Numbered from the stretch's first letter, positions 33,957 to 43,822 are shown. The stretch is DNA of 64,000 nt from Myxococcus sp. CA023 (GCF_010998615.1 NZ_JAAEAH010000052.1:1-64000); one strand, 5' to 3'. Notes: a model not told the origin generated them from the letters alone. Numbers and translations: made by a program.

Positions 33957-34634
33957 ATGCCTGAATCCCTGACCTTCGCGCCGACTTCGGACCCTCGCCG
34001 CGTGCGCGCGCCGGATGGCCGCGTGCTCACCGTGCCGGACGGCTGGGCCCTGCTTCCCCCCGGTGACGCCGGACTCACCCGCCGCGTGAAGGCGGCGGGA
34101 CCCTCCTGGACCGTGGCGGAGAAGGTGGGCCGCAAGCTCTTCTCCCGGGGCGTGTGGGCGCCGGAAGCGCACATCCTCCACGCCCGCGCCGCCCTCGAGG
34201 CCGAGCGCGCCACCCCCGCCTACGAGAAGAAGCTGGCAGCCGGACGCGAGCGCCGCGCCCGCGAGCAGGAGGCCTACGAGGTCGACTTCGCCAACGCCGT
34301 GCTGCGCTTCCTCGCCTTCTCCCCGGCGTGGCTGCCGCACGCCAAGCGCATGGCGGTGCTCGTCGCCACCCATGCCACCCCCGTGGGCAGCGGCACCGTG
34401 GCCCGCACGGAGCGCATCCCCCTGGAGCGCCGCGCCGAGGCCGCCGTCATCGCGTGGATGCGACATCAAACCACGAGCTACGACGACATGCGCATCGCCC
34501 GGGTGAAGGGCGCCCGGCGGGAGGTGCGCCGGGAACTGGCGGACATTTCCCGCGCCGTGCTGGACCTGCACCGCCGCGATGTCCCCCACGGGCCCTCCGC
34601 GTGCCCGCTGTGCACCGCGCTGACGCGGACCTGA
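33957..34634 (+). CDS. DUF2293 domain protein
   Basis: A 225-residue protein. The N-terminal half (RRVRAPDGRVLTVPDGWALL and PGDAGLTRRVKAAGPSWTVA) is variable and basic; the C-terminal half contains the DUF2293 signature (EAAVIAWMRHQTTSYDDMRI and VKGARREVRRELADISRAVL), helical and Arg-rich. A CPLC pair near the end may bind metal. The family's role is unknown; the basic surface fits nucleic acid binding. I use the ATG at 33957; an earlier one at 33927 is in a poorly coding stretch. Confidence 0.75.
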   Translation: MPESLTFAPTSDPRRVRAPDGRVLTVPDGWALLPPGDAGLTRRVKAAGPSWTVAEKVGRKLFSRGVWAPEAHILHARAALEAERATPAYEKKLAAGRERRAREQEAYEVDFANAVLRFLAFSPAWLPHAKRMAVLVATHATPVGSGTVARTERIPLERRAEAAVIAWMRHQTTSYDDMRIARVKGARREVRRELADISRAVLDLHRRDVPHGPSACPLCTALTRT

Positions 34635-34732
34635 GCGGCGGAACGCACCCACAGTCGCAGTCCTTGGATTACTGACCCGGTGTTCAGAAACCTTGCGTGG
34701 TTAATGACCAGCGGGTTAGGAATCCGGCCAGC

Positions 34733-35464
34733 ATGGCCCGTCCCGCCGACCCTCACGCTCGGAGTGCGCTGGTGTCCGCGGCCCGGCGGGAGTTCGCTCG
34801 CCGGGGGCTGAAGGGGGCGCGCATCGAGGACATCACCGCCGCGTGCGGGCTGTCCAAGGGCGCCTTCTACCTGCACTTTCCGTCCAAGGAGGCACTGTTC
34901 GGGGAGGTGGTGGGCGCGTTCGAGTCCGGGCTGATGGAGATGAACGGGCGTCGCATGGCGCGTATGGAGGGCTTCTTCCAGACGCACGGCATCCCGGGAG
35001 CGCAGGACCGCATCGAGCGCAGCGAGCGTTATCTGCGGTTCCTCCAACTGGAGAAAGAGCACGACCTGGAGGCCCTGGATTGGGTGTGGGAGTTCCGGGA
35101 CGTGTCCCTGGTCCTCACCAGCGGCAGCCAGGGCACGGAGTTCGAATCCCTGCTGTGGCGTGTGACGGATGCCCAGGTGGAGCGCATCTCCCACGACTTC
35201 CGGCGGCTGCAGGAGGCTGGCGCCATGGATCCGGAGTTGGACGCGCGAATCTTCGCCTCCATCATCGTCGGGTCCTTCCTGCTGCTCTCCACGCAGATGG
35301 CGCGGCTGGATGAGAAGCCGGACCTGAACGCGTGGGCGAACACGCTCCAGCGGCTGTGCCAGGAGGGCACCCGTCCGGCGTCGCCCGCCCCGTCCAAGCG
35401 TGTTGCGCGCCGGCCCCGAGCCGCCGCCGAGAAACCCCGAAAGACCCCGAGGAAACGCTCGTGA
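34733..35464 (+). CDS. TetR-family repressor of the adjacent RND pump
   Basis: A 243-residue TetR-type regulator. The N-terminal HTH (AARREFARRGLKGARIEDIT then GLSKGAFYLHFPSKEALF) is canonical. The helical C-terminal domain ends in a 35-residue Lys/Arg/Pro-rich tail, unusually long for the family. The stop overlaps the GTG of the membrane-fusion gene (GTGA), so regulator and pump are translated from one message. AT-richer bases just upstream (34660-34725) contain GGTTAATGACC and similar short dyads that may be its operator. It very likely represses its own operon until an effector binds. Confidence 0.88.
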   Translation: MARPADPHARSALVSAARREFARRGLKGARIEDITAACGLSKGAFYLHFPSKEALFGEVVGAFESGLMEMNGRRMARMEGFFQTHGIPGAQDRIERSERYLRFLQLEKEHDLEALDWVWEFRDVSLVLTSGSQGTEFESLLWRVTDAQVERISHDFRRLQEAGAMDPELDARIFASIIVGSFLLLSTQMARLDEKPDLNAWANTLQRLCQEGTRPASPAPSKRVARRPRAAAEKPRKTPRKRS

Positions 35465-36570
35465 AACCCAACCTGAAGCCGTCCGCTGTCCGCGTGTTCG
35501 CCGCGGCGGGCATGGCCACCGCCGTGCTGTCGCTGACCGCATGCCAGAAGGCGGATGCCTCGTCGTCGCCGCCCGCCAAGGGCCCAGCGCAGGAGGTGGT
35601 GCCCACGGTGAAGGTCGTCTCCGCGCGGACGGTGCGGGCCGCGCCGAGCGAGTCGGTGACGGGGACGCTGTTTCCCGCGCAGGGATTGATGGTGGGCTTC
35701 GAGGTGGGAGGCCGCCTGTCGGTCGTCCGGGTGAAGAAGGGGCAGGGGGTGAAGAAGGGCGACGTGCTGGCGCAGCTGGACCCGGAGATCGCCGACGCGC
35801 AGGTGGCCCAGGCCGAGGCCGCGGTGGCCGCCGCGGAGGCAGCCTCCACCATGGCCGCCGACGTGGCCGCCCGCAACGAGAAGCTCCAGCAGCAGGGTGG
35901 GGTGAGCGAGGTGGCCCACCGCACCGCTAGCGCCAATGCCGCGCAGGCGCAGGCGCAGTGGATGGCCGCCAAGGCGCAGCTGGCCCAGGCGCGCGCGTCC
36001 CGCCGCCGGCACGAGCTGCGGGCGCCCTTCGACGGCACCATCATCGACGCACCGGAGCAGACGGGCGCGACGGTGGCGCCGGGCACTCCGCTGTTCAACC
36101 TGGAGCGCCTGGACACGCTGCTCTTGAAGACGACGGTGTCGGAGGCCCTGCGCTCGCAGCTGGAGCCCGGCGCCAAGGTGCGCGTGGAGTCGGTGGGCGC
36201 GCGCGTGTCCTCGGACGAGGCGGTGGTGCGCACCATCCTTCCCTCCGCGGACCCCGCCACGCGCCGCATTCCGGTGGAGCTGGCCGTCCCCAACGCGGAT
36301 GGCCGCTTCGTGGCGCACACGCTGGCGCGGGCGGTCCTCTCACTGGGGCAGGTGCAGGACGCCCAGGTGCTGCCAGGCAGCGCGTTATCGGCCCTCAACG
36401 GGGACCATGTCTGGGTGGTGGCGTCCGGTCAGGTGCGCCGCGTGGACGTGCGGGTGTTGGAGCGGCGCGAGCAGGGCGAGGTGGTGGTGCTGGCGTCCTC
36501 GCCGCTCGATTCCGTCGTTGACCACCCCACTCCGGGCCTGTCGCAGGGCGCCCGCGTCTCCGTGAAGTAG
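35461..36570 (+). CDS. RND efflux membrane-fusion protein (AcrA/HlyD type)
   Basis: A 369-residue periplasmic adaptor of a tripartite pump. A lipoprotein signal ends in SLTAC. The body shows the expected order: lipoyl-like half motifs (GFEVGGRLSVVRVKKGQGVK then KKGDVLAQLDPE), an Ala/Gln-rich hairpin coiled coil (~105-180), the second lipoyl half (RAPFDGTIIDAPEQTGATVA, PGTPLF), and a beta-barrel with GAKVRVESVGA. The GTG start at 35461 overlaps the TetR stop. It is 12 bases before the pump gene. No outer-membrane TolC gene is adjacent, so it probably shares one encoded elsewhere. Confidence 0.9.
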   Translation: MKPNLKPSAVRVFAAAGMATAVLSLTACQKADASSSPPAKGPAQEVVPTVKVVSARTVRAAPSESVTGTLFPAQGLMVGFEVGGRLSVVRVKKGQGVKKGDVLAQLDPEIADAQVAQAEAAVAAAEAASTMAADVAARNEKLQQQGGVSEVAHRTASANAAQAQAQWMAAKAQLAQARASRRRHELRAPFDGTIIDAPEQTGATVAPGTPLFNLERLDTLLLKTTVSEALRSQLEPGAKVRVESVGARVSSDEAVVRTILPSADPATRRIPVELAVPNADGRFVAHTLARAVLSLGQVQDAQVLPGSALSALNGDHVWVVASGQVRRVDVRVLERREQGEVVVLASSPLDSVVDHPTPGLSQGARVSVK

Positions 36571-36582
36571 GGAGCCCTCCCC

Positions 36583-39500
36583 ATGCTGCTCAGCGACGTC
36601 TCCATCCGCAGGCCCGTCTTCACCGCGATGTTGTCGCTGTGCCTCGTCGTGCTCGGCCTCATGGGCCTGGGCCGCCTGGGCACCGACCTCTATCCGGACG
36701 TGTCCTTCCCGGTGGTGGTCATCAACACCGTCTACAAAGGCGCGGGTCCGGGCGAAATCGAAACGCAGGTCATCAAGCCCCTGGAGGACGCCGTCGCTGG
36801 CATCAGCGGCGTGGACAAGATTCACTCCTACAGCCGGGAGAACGTGGGCATCGTGGTGGTGCAGTTCAAGATGACCGCCCCGCTGGACCGCGCGGTGCAG
36901 GACGTGCGCGACAAGGTCGCCGGCATCGTCAGTCGCCTGCCCCAGGACGCGGACGCGCCCGTCATCGGCCGCGTGGACCTGGGGGCCACGCCCATCCTCA
37001 CCTACGCCGTCTCCGCGGAGCTGCCCTCGCAGGAGCTGCGCCGGCTCATCGACGACCGCGTGAAGCCCGCGCTCGCGCAGTTGGAAGGCGCCGCCGAGGT
37101 GCGCGTCACGGGGGGAGACACGCGCGAGGTGCAAATCGACATCGATTTGGACAAGGCGCGCGCGGCGGGTGTGTCCCCGCTGGGCATCGCCCAGCGCGTG
37201 GCGTCGGAGAACCTGGACCTGCCCGCGGGCCGGCTCCAACTGGGCGCCTCCGAGATGACGGTGCGCTCGCTGGGGCAGTTCCAGAACGTGGATGAAATCC
37301 GCGACCTGCCGGTGGCGCGCAGCGCGACGGGCGCGCAGGTGCGGCTGGGCGAAATCGCCAGCGTGACGGACGGCGTGGCGGAGCGGCGCACCCTGGCGCG
37401 CCTCAACGGGCAGGACGCCGTCATCCTGGAAATCGTCAAGCAGCCGGGCTCCAACACCGTCGCGGTGAGCGAGGCGGTGCGGCAGGTGATGGCGCAGATG
37501 GGCTCGGTGGTGGGGCATGGCTTCCAGGCCACGCTGCTCATCAACCAGTCGGACATCATCCAGGAGAACGCGCACGAGGTCTGGGTGGCGCTCATCTTCG
37601 GTGGCGCGATGGCGGTGCTCATCATCCTCATCTTCCTGCTGGACGTGCGCGGCACCTTCATCTCGGCGCTGGCGTTGCCCACCTCCGTGCTGGGCACCTT
37701 CTTCGTGATGTACGTGCTGGACTACACGCTCAACCAGATGACGCTGCTGGGCCTGTCGCTGGCCATCGGTCTGCTCATCGACGACGCGGTGGTGGTTCGC
37801 GAGGCGATTACCCACCGGCTGGAGAAGGGGGAAGACCCGGAGAGCGCCGCGTCCAACGGCACGAAGGACGTGGGCCTGGCGGTGCTTGCCACCACGCTGT
37901 CGCTGGTGGCGGTGTTCGTGCCGGTAGCCTTCATGCCTGGCATCGTCGGCCAGTTCTTCCGGCAGTTCGGCATCACCATCTCCGTGGCGGTGCTGATTTC
38001 CCTGTTCATCTCCTTCACGCTGGACCCGATGATGTCGGCGCGGCTGGCGAAGCGGCGCGTGCCGGGCGAGGTCCGCCAGGAGAACGCGGTGGCCGCGGCG
38101 CTGCGCCGCTTCCTGGACGGGACCGAGCGCGTCTACGAGTCCATCCTCCGCTGGGTGCTGGCGCACAAGTGGACGACGGTGGGCCTCACGCTGGTGCTGC
38201 TGGTGGTGTCCTTCGGAGGCGCCAGCCGTCTGGGCATGGAGTTCATGCCCGCGGAGGACCGCTCGCAGTTCTTCGTGGACCTGACGCTGCCGGACTCGGC
38301 CAGCATCCGGGAGACGGAGGCCCGCACCGCCGATGCGGAGGTGCTGCTGCGCCAGCTCCCGGAGGTGACGGACGTCTACTCCATCGTCGGCAAGGACGGC
38401 GATGTGAACAAGTCCCGCATGCGCGTGCTGACGGTGGGCAAGGACGCGCGCACCAAGGGCATCCAGGTGCTGAAGGAGGATGCGCGCGCGCTGCTGGAGC
38501 CTGGGCTGGTGGGCACGCGGGTGAACCTGAGCGACCCGCCCATCCTGGAGGGCATGGGCGACTACTACCCCATCATGGTGCGCATCACCGGGCCGGACCT
38601 GGACCGCGTCAACGAGGAGGCCGAGCGCGTCGCGGGCATCCTCCGCGAGCTGCCGGGCACCGCGGACGTGCGCGTGGAGTCCAACCCGCCCAAGCCGGAG
38701 ATGCAGGTGCTCATCGACCGCGCGCGCGCCAGCGACGTGGACCTGCACGCGGGCGCGCTGGCCACGCAGCTGCGGCTGGCCATTGGCGGTGACGTGGTGG
38801 CGAAGCTTCGCGAGGGCATCACCGAGACGGACATCCGCGTGCGCCTGTCGGAGAAGGACCGCGCCACGCCGGAGCGCGTGCGCCAACTGGAGGTGTACAC
38901 GCCCAGCGGCCTGCGCCCGCTGACGGACGTGGCCCGGGTGGAGATGAAGAACGGCCCCAGCCTCATCGAGCATGAGAACCGCGAGCGGCAAATCGCCGTG
39001 TACTCGCAGTTGGGCCCGGGCGCGGCGCTGGGCGACATCGCCCGGGAGCTGAAGGCGCGCGTGGCGGCCCAGCCGCTGCCACCGGGCTATGCGCTCATCT
39101 ACGACGGGCAGATGAAGAACCTGGACGAGCAGAACGACGCCTTCGGCGCGGCGTTCGGTCTGGCCTTCGTCTTCATCTACATGGTGCTCGCCAGCCAGTT
39201 CGAGTCCTACAAGCACCCGCTCACCATTATGGTGTCGCTGCCGCTGGCCCTGGTGGGCGCGCTGCTGGGACTGGTGGTCACGGGCTTCCACCTGTCCATG
39301 GGCGCCATGATTGGCATCATCCTGCTGATGGGCCTGGTGACGAAGAACGCCATTCTGCTCATCGACGGCGCGCTTCAGAACCTGCGGGAAGGCGACACGG
39401 TGGACGAAGCGCTGCTCAAGGCGGGCCCGCGCCGGCTGCGGCCCATCCTGATGACGAGCGCGGCCATGGCCATCGCCATGGTGCCCACGGCGGTGGGCAC

Positions 39501-39702
39501 GGGCACGGGTTCGGAGTTCCGCGCACCCATGGCCATCTCCGTGATTGGTGGCGTCATCACCTCCACCTTCCTCACGCTGCTGGTGGTGCCGGTGGTGTTC
39601 GCCGGCATGGAGCGCCTGGGCTTCAAGCGCCGCCGTCCGCGCGACGATGCCGCCGCCGCGCCGCCGCACCAGGTGGAGCCCAAGCCCGGTCAGGCGGCCT
39701 GA
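36583..39702 (+). CDS. RND-family efflux transporter (AcrB-like)
   Basis: A 1039-residue inner-membrane proton-driven exporter. The N-terminus [20 protein letters not shown] is the usual first membrane helix after a short lead; two large periplasmic loops (~35-330 and ~560-870) and twelve helices are visible. The proton-relay aspartates are in TM4 ([16 protein letters not shown]). The sequence looks like the HAE-1-like/MdtB group that handles hydrophobic compounds rather than the metal-exporting group. It ends with a basic, Pro-rich cytoplasmic tail. It forms an operon with the TetR and adaptor genes. A long open frame on the opposite strand is a shadow of its codon bias. Confidence 0.92.
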   Translation: MLLSDVSIRRPVFTAMLSLCLVVLGLMGLGRLGTDLYPDVSFPVVVINTVYKGAGPGEIETQVIKPLEDAVAGISGVDKIHSYSRENVGIVVVQFKMTAPLDRAVQDVRDKVAGIVSRLPQDADAPVIGRVDLGATPILTYAVSAELPSQELRRLIDDRVKPALAQLEGAAEVRVTGGDTREVQIDIDLDKARAAGVSPLGIAQRVASENLDLPAGRLQLGASEMTVRSLGQFQNVDEIRDLPVARSATGAQVRLGEIASVTDGVAERRTLARLNGQDAVILEIVKQPGSNTVAVSEAVRQVMAQMGSVVGHGFQATLLINQSDIIQENAHEVWVALIFGGAMAVLIILIFLLDVRGTFISALALPTSVLGTFFVMYVLDYTLNQMTLLGLSLAIGLLIDDAVVVREAITHRLEKGEDPESAASNGTKDVGLAVLATTLSLVAVFVPVAFMPGIVGQFFRQFGITISVAVLISLFISFTLDPMMSARLAKRRVPGEVRQENAVAAALRRFLDGTERVYESILRWVLAHKWTTVGLTLVLLVVSFGGASRLGMEFMPAEDRSQFFVDLTLPDSASIRETEARTADAEVLLRQLPEVTDVYSIVGKDGDVNKSRMRVLTVGKDARTKGIQVLKEDARALLEPGLVGTRVNLSDPPILEGMGDYYPIMVRITGPDLDRVNEEAERVAGILRELPGTADVRVESNPPKPEMQVLIDRARASDVDLHAGALATQLRLAIGGDVVAKLREGITETDIRVRLSEKDRATPERVRQLEVYTPSGLRPLTDVARVEMKNGPSLIEHENRERQIAVYSQLGPGAALGDIARELKARVAAQPLPPGYALIYDGQMKNLDEQNDAFGAAFGLAFVFIYMVLASQFESYKHPLTIMVSLPLALVGALLGLVVTGFHLSMGAMIGIILLMGLVTKNAILLIDGALQNLREGDTVDEALLKAGPRRLRPILMTSAAMAIAMVPTAVGTGTGSEFRAPMAISVIGGVITSTFLTLLVVPVVFAGMERLGFKRRRPRDDAAAAPPHQVEPKPGQAA

Positions 39703-39724
39703 GGTCCACGGGCTCGGGGGGCGT

Positions 39725-40477
39725 TCATCCCCCCGCGTACAGCGGCGCCATCGCATCCACGATGGCGCCCATCAGCCGCTGGCCGTCGGACGTGTCCGGG
39801 CAGAGTCCGCCCCAGACGAGCGTGAGGCGTTCGGCCACCGGGCGGAAGTACATGCGCCCGCGCATGCGGACCGGCTCGTAGCTCTCCCGGCCGCCCACGA
39901 GGTAGTCCTCCTCTGGCACGCCGAACACGGCGTAGTACGTGAAGTCCGGCGCCTGCGCGTCCTGCACCCGGTGCAGTCCGCTGGGGATGATGCAGCTCAC
40001 CTCCGCCATGTGCCACGGGCCTTCACGGCCCTGGCGCACGTCCAGCACCTCGAAGCACATCTTCGACGCGGGGCAGCCCAGCTCCCCGGCCGTGAGGAAG
40101 TTGTAGTCGAGCCGCGGAATCTCCAGCATCTCGTCCAGGTCCGGGCGGCCGTCGCGGGTGAATCCCCACGGGCTGCCATCCCGCTTGTACGAGCGGATGC
40201 CGTAGGCGCCGTAGAAGACGTTGTACCAGGGGCTGTGCGGGTTGAAGTAGTTGGAGCAACCGGCCCGCTCCGGGAAGTCTCCGATGGTGAAGGCCACCAG
40301 CAGGTCCATCAGCCGCTTGGTGTCGAAGGCCATGAAGGGTTCATGCGCCACCGCGCCAATCGACCCGCGGATGGCGGGCACCGGTGTGGCGATACCGGCC
40401 TCCGCCAGGAAGTTCTTCTTCCCCGGCAGCGGCGTGGCTTTCATGGCCAGGATGGCGAGCTCTCGTTGCAGACCCAT
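39725..40477 (-). CDS. Protein of unknown function
   Basis: A 250-residue soluble protein I cannot assign. It is rich in aromatic residues and Cys: GCSNYFNPHSPWYNVFYGAY, LDYNFLTAGELGCPASKMCF, WHMAEVSCIIPSGLHR and YYAVFGVPEEDYL. No signal peptide or membrane helix is evident. Codon use is as expected for this genome, so it is a real gene. It converges with the RND pump gene (23 bases apart) and is divergent from the DUF2378 gene at 40533. Confidence 0.65.
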   Translation of the reverse strand: MGLQRELAILAMKATPLPGKKNFLAEAGIATPVPAIRGSIGAVAHEPFMAFDTKRLMDLLVAFTIGDFPERAGCSNYFNPHSPWYNVFYGAYGIRSYKRDGSPWGFTRDGRPDLDEMLEIPRLDYNFLTAGELGCPASKMCFEVLDVRQGREGPWHMAEVSCIIPSGLHRVQDAQAPDFTYYAVFGVPEEDYLVGGRESYEPVRMRGRMYFRPVAERLTLVWGGLCPDTSDGQRLMGAIVDAMAPLYAGG

Positions 40478-40532
40478 GGAATTCCTACCCCCTCGCCGTA
40501 CATCCTAGCGGAGGAAGGGTACACTGCTGAAC

Positions 40533-41090
40533 ATGCCGGAGAAGCTCGTCTTCGAGCACACCTTGGAGGGTCTCTTCGTGCGAGGACTGGGTGCCCGCGT
40601 CACCCCCGTGCTCCGCGAGCGGCTGCGGGAGGTGGGAGTGGACCTGGAGCGCAAGCTGCAGCCCGCCTACTCCTTTGAAACATGGTGCTCCGCCGTGCGC
40701 GTGGCCGCGCGCGAGCTGCACCCGGACGTGCCCGACGACGTGGGCTACGCGCTGCTGGGGGAGCGCATGGTGGACGGCTACCGGGAGACGGTGCTGGGCC
40801 GCGCGGCCTTCGGTGTGATTCAGCTCCTGGGCCCCCGCCGGTGCGTGAGCCGGGCCCGGCAGATGTTCCGCTCCGGGAACAACTACACGGAGACACGCCT
40901 GGACGACGTGTCCCCCACCGAAGTGGACCTGTGGATGAACGAGGCCGGGGCCATCCGCTACTTCACGCAAGGCGCGCTGCGCGCGGGCCTGCGCGCCGTG
41001 GGAGCGCCGCATGCCGAGGTGCAGGTGCGCGCCTTCACCGACGAAGGCGTCACCTACCGGCTCACGTGGCGCAACGGCCACGAGGACTGA
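40533..41090 (+). CDS. DUF2378 (TIGR02265) myxobacterial protein
   Basis: A 185-residue relative of the protein at 28033-28602. Shared blocks are the opening FEHTLEGLFVRGLG, the DVGYALLGERMVDGYRETVL run, and the ARQMFRSGNNYTETRL and GVTYRLTW ending. The family is restricted to myxobacteria and its function is not known; similarity to heme-binding folds has been noted for such sequences. GAGGAAGG lies ~17 bases upstream of the ATG, a little far. No nearby gene suggests a role. Confidence 0.78.
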   Translation: MPEKLVFEHTLEGLFVRGLGARVTPVLRERLREVGVDLERKLQPAYSFETWCSAVRVAARELHPDVPDDVGYALLGERMVDGYRETVLGRAAFGVIQLLGPRRCVSRARQMFRSGNNYTETRLDDVSPTEVDLWMNEAGAIRYFTQGALRAGLRAVGAPHAEVQVRAFTDEGVTYRLTWRNGHED

Positions 41091-41144
41091 GCCTGCTGGG
41101 ATTCCATGGGCTGGAGCCGTCGTGCTCCAGCCTGGAGGTCTGTC

Positions 41145-41570
41145 TCAGCGCGCCGCGTGCTCTAGCTCGCCTTCCGCCGCGCCCAGGAAGTAGCGCGAGC
41201 GCGCCTTGGCGAGCTGCGAGTGCGCTTCCTCCAGCGACACGCAGTCCACCGTGATGTCGTTGTCCGCCGCGGCCGCCGAGGCCACCCGCGCTGTCTGCAG
41301 CCGGGCGATGGTGGAATCCGAGACGTGCGCGCACATGACGCAGCCCATCTGCCGGCCGTAGGCCACCACCTCTCCGAAGAGGCTGGCGGACTCCGGCTCC
41401 AGGGTCCTGAGCCCACGCATGTCCGCGAGCACCAGGTGTCGTCCTCCTCCGTAGGCGTCTGTTTCGTGACGATACCGGCTCGCGAAGTCCCGCATCTCGT
41501 TCGGCCTGACGAACCCACTCAACCGCACGGTGACGGTACGGCGATTCTTGTCATTGGTGACTTCGAACAT
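41145..41570 (-). CDS. Small STAS-like protein of unknown function
   Basis: A 141-residue cytosolic protein. The pattern TVTVRLSGFVRPNEMRDFAS, HLVLADMRGLRTLEPESASLFGEVVAYGRQMG resembles STAS/anti-sigma-antagonist-like folds (alternating beta strands and helices) but lacks the conserved DSSG phosphorylation motif. I therefore call it STAS-like at low confidence. GAGGAGGG lies ~8 bases before the ATG at 41570, which decides the start over the ATG-like codon at 41594. Confidence 0.55.
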   Translation of the reverse strand: MFEVTNDKNRRTVTVRLSGFVRPNEMRDFASRYRHETDAYGGGRHLVLADMRGLRTLEPESASLFGEVVAYGRQMGCVMCAHVSDSTIARLQTARVASAAAADNDITVDCVSLEEAHSQLAKARSRYFLGAAEGELEHAAR

Positions 41571-41769
41571 GCGTGCGCCCTCCTCGCGAGGCAAAGATTA
41601 ACATGAAGACAAACGGGGTTCCATGCAGCCCTCCAGGGCAGGTTCATGGCTGGAAGGGTGTGCAAGCGTGTCTGGGTTGTCTGGCGCCGGTGGAAGTTTC
41701 CGCGTGCTGGCACCCACATGTGGTGGTGGCGCAATCCTCGCCAGGAGGTGAAACCCGTCTGGGAAAGGC

Positions 41770-42336
41770 TCAGGCGCGCTGACTGCTCTGGCCGGTGACG
41801 ACAGCGGAGCCGATGAGGTGCGCCAGCCGCAGGGCCTCGGGGACGAGGCCGCGGTCCGTCACGCGCGCCAGCGCCTCGGCCACCCAGGCGGGCTCCGCGC
41901 CCTGTACCTGGAAGGTGAAGCCTCCCAATTGGTGGATGGGACCCGCGCGCTTCAGCTTCGCCCAGCGCGCGTCCGCGCGAGGCAGACGCCGCAGCGCGCG
42001 CTCCACCGCGCCCAGGTCCGGTGGCCGCCGCATCACCGCCACGCACGGCCGCTTCAGCCGGCTGGCCAGCAGGGGCAGGTCCACGACGTTGAAGCCGCCG
42101 AACGCAATGCCATCCAGCAGCACCAGGTGGAGCTGCGGGAGGAACTTCCCGCCTTCCAACAGCCGGCACACCTCTCGCGTGGCGTTCCAGCCGTCGCGGC
42201 GCACCCGTCCCCAGACGAGCCCTTCGAAGCGCGTGCCTCCACACACCACGCCCGCCAGGGGCACGGCGGCGCCGGGGCGGCGCGCGAAGGGGCCGTCGTC
42301 GAAGCCGATGACACGCGGGAAGCGGGGCAGGCGCAT
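41770..42336 (-). CDS. DUF99 family protein
   Basis: A 188-residue protein of the DUF99 family, known mainly from archaea and sparse bacteria; some members are described as deoxyuridine-specific endonucleases. The family blocks are RVIGFDDGPFAR, VPLAGVVCGGTRFEGLVWGR, LLDGIAFGGFNVVDL and PVAVMRRPPDL-like (PCVAVMRRPPDLGAVERAL). It would act on nucleic acid if the assignment holds. The ATG at 42336 begins the conserved region. A strong hairpin separates it from the cold-shock gene. Confidence 0.75.
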   Translation of the reverse strand: MRLPRFPRVIGFDDGPFARRPGAAVPLAGVVCGGTRFEGLVWGRVRRDGWNATREVCRLLEGGKFLPQLHLVLLDGIAFGGFNVVDLPLLASRLKRPCVAVMRRPPDLGAVERALRRLPRADARWAKLKRAGPIHQLGGFTFQVQGAEPAWVAEALARVTDRGLVPEALRLAHLIGSAVVTGQSSQRA

Positions 42337-42371
42337 GGGCCGCGCAGCCTCTCAGGGAGCGCCCGCAAAGA

Positions 42372-42408
42372 GAAAGCCCGGACTCGCCATCCGCGAGACC
42401 GGGCTTTC
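42372..42408 (-). terminator. Terminator between the cold-shock and DUF99 genes
   Basis: GAAAGCCCGG (42372-42381) and CCGGGCTTTC (42399-42408) are an exact 10-base inverted repeat with a 17-base loop. On the minus strand it lies 21 bases past the cold-shock stop and is followed by a T-rich TCTTTG. Confidence 0.8.
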
Positions 42409-42429
42409 ATGGCTTCGCCGGACCGCCGT

Positions 42430-42633
42430 TCAGGCCGCGCGAACGTTCTGCGCCTGCAGACCCTTGGGGCCCCGGCCTACTTCGAACTCCACCTTCTGGC
42501 CTTCCTGCAGGGTGCGGAAGCCATCCATGTTGATGGCGCTGTGATGGACGAACACGTCCTCACCGCCGCCGTCCTGCACGATGAACCCAAAACCCTTCGC
42601 ATCGTTGAACCACTTGACGGTACCGGTTGCCAT
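42430..42633 (-). CDS. Cold-shock domain protein (CspA family)
   Basis: A 67-residue single cold-shock domain. It opens [17 protein letters not shown] (RNP-1 like KGFGFI) and continues DVFVHHSAI (RNP-2 like VFVHH), the two RNA-binding motifs, ending [20 protein letters not shown]. It binds single-stranded nucleic acid and acts as an RNA chaperone. Several Csp genes exist in Myxococcus, so I give no letter. The ~270 bases upstream probably contain its promoter and a long 5' leader, common for these genes. Confidence 0.96.
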   Translation of the reverse strand: MATGTVKWFNDAKGFGFIVQDGGGEDVFVHHSAINMDGFRTLQEGQKVEFEVGRGPKGLQAQNVRAA

Positions 42634-42899
42634 GAATCGCGTTCTTTCGTTCCAAAGCGGCTGGGGTGCCGCGGATATCGCCCTCTCAGAAACTGAAGGG
42701 CCGTGCTGCGAGCCATAGTCTGCCCGGGGCGGGCCACCGAGTGGAAGCCCCCCTGGCTGCCCAGCAGCCAGGAATTCGCGGGTGGACAGGCTTCCTACCC
42801 TCGGTGCCCGGGCAGGCGAGGGGCGCATCGCCGTGCGTCACGGGCCGCGTGCCTACCGTAGCGGCGACTTCACGACGGCAAGACTGGAAGGAGCGCCAC

Positions 42900-43457
42900 A
42901 TGGCTGAACCGCGGACCCTGAGCCCGTCCACCCCCAGACTCGTCCCGCCCCCGGTGCCTCCGGAAGGGCGCTTCCGGCGGGGTGTGCGCCGCGCCATGGA
43001 CCGGAGCGCCGCCGCTGGCATCATCTCCCGTCCGCTCCTGGGACGGCTGCCGTTGCGCCGGTGGGTGCCGCAGGACCTGCACTCGCTCATGGACTACAAG
43101 GGCGGGACGGCCTCGGTGGTGGCGGGGGTGTTGTCCGGAGATGCCGTGGCGAAGTCCGCGGGCATTGCCCTGGGGTCCACCATCCTCGGTGTGTCATTGT
43201 TGACGGATTACCGCATCAGCTTGACCAAGCTCATCCCCATCGAAGCGCATGAAATCGCCGACTATGCCTTTGGCGCCGCGTCCATCCTCTCGCCCTTCGT
43301 GCTGGGCTATGCGAAGCGCAGCCCGCTGGCCGCGGCCATCCACGTGGCGGTGGGCGTGACGACCGTGCTCGCGTCGCTGGTGACGGACTACCGGTGCCAG
43401 ACGGGCATGCACCTGGGCGGCGAGCTGGCGACGGACCCGGGGGCGATTGGCGCGTGA
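42900..43457 (+). CDS. Small membrane protein of unknown function
   Basis: A 185-residue protein with a Pro/Arg-rich N-terminus (residues 1-55) and a hydrophobic C-terminal half with about four membrane helices (ASVVAGVLSGD, SAGIALGSTILGVSLL, ADYAFGAASILSPFVLG, AAIHVAVGVTTVLASLV). The motif SLMDYKGG and paired TDYR motifs are notable and resemble SPW-type small membrane proteins. No substrate can be named. GGAAGGAG lies ~7 bases before the ATG. Its stop overlaps the GTG of the next gene (GTGA), so the two are coupled. Confidence 0.7.
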   Translation: MAEPRTLSPSTPRLVPPPVPPEGRFRRGVRRAMDRSAAAGIISRPLLGRLPLRRWVPQDLHSLMDYKGGTASVVAGVLSGDAVAKSAGIALGSTILGVSLLTDYRISLTKLIPIEAHEIADYAFGAASILSPFVLGYAKRSPLAAAIHVAVGVTTVLASLVTDYRCQTGMHLGGELATDPGAIGA

Positions 43458-43774
43458 GTGCCCCTGTTCCTCCAGCGCGCGGCAGCACCGTGCGCGGCGC
43501 GCTGGAGGCGGCGCTGACGTCCGCCCCGGAGAGCGGCCTCACCGCGAAGGACCTCTCCGCCCTGGTGGGCATCTCCGAGAAGGACGTGGCCGGACACCTG
43601 GAGCACCTGGAGAAATCCCTCAAGGTCCAGGGCGCCCGCCTGGAGGTGTTGCCCGCCTCGTGCCTGGCGTGTGGCTTCACCTTCAAGGACCGCAGGCGCT
43701 TCACGCGGCCCGGTGCCTGTCCTCAGTGCCGTGCCACGCGCATTGATCCGCCGGCCTTCCGCGTCATCGGTTGA
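43454..43774 (+). CDS. Predicted HTH regulator with zinc ribbon
   Basis: A 106-residue protein: an N-terminal winged-helix HTH (LTAKDLSALVGISEKDVAGH then LEHLEKSL) followed by a zinc-ribbon made of CLACGF and CPQCRATRID. This pairing is typical of small predicted transcriptional regulators (COG3357-like). The GTG at 43454 overlaps the stop of the membrane-protein gene, so the two are co-translated. It might regulate its partner or respond to metal; neither is shown. Confidence 0.75.
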   Translation: MSAPVPPARGSTVRGALEAALTSAPESGLTAKDLSALVGISEKDVAGHLEHLEKSLKVQGARLEVLPASCLACGFTFKDRRRFTRPGACPQCRATRIDPPAFRVIG

Positions 43775-43822
43775 AAGCGCCTGGGGCGCCGTCCCGGGCG
43801 CGGTGGAGATTTCACCATTCGG

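Noticed and set aside
35120..35150. tRNA-like GTTCGAATCC motif
   Set aside because: It lies inside the TetR coding sequence with no cloverleaf around it.
36385..39756. Very long open frame (over 1100 codons) on the minus strand opposite the RND pump
   Set aside because: Extreme His/Arg/Gln content and no motifs; it mirrors the strong GC3 bias of the real plus-strand RND gene.
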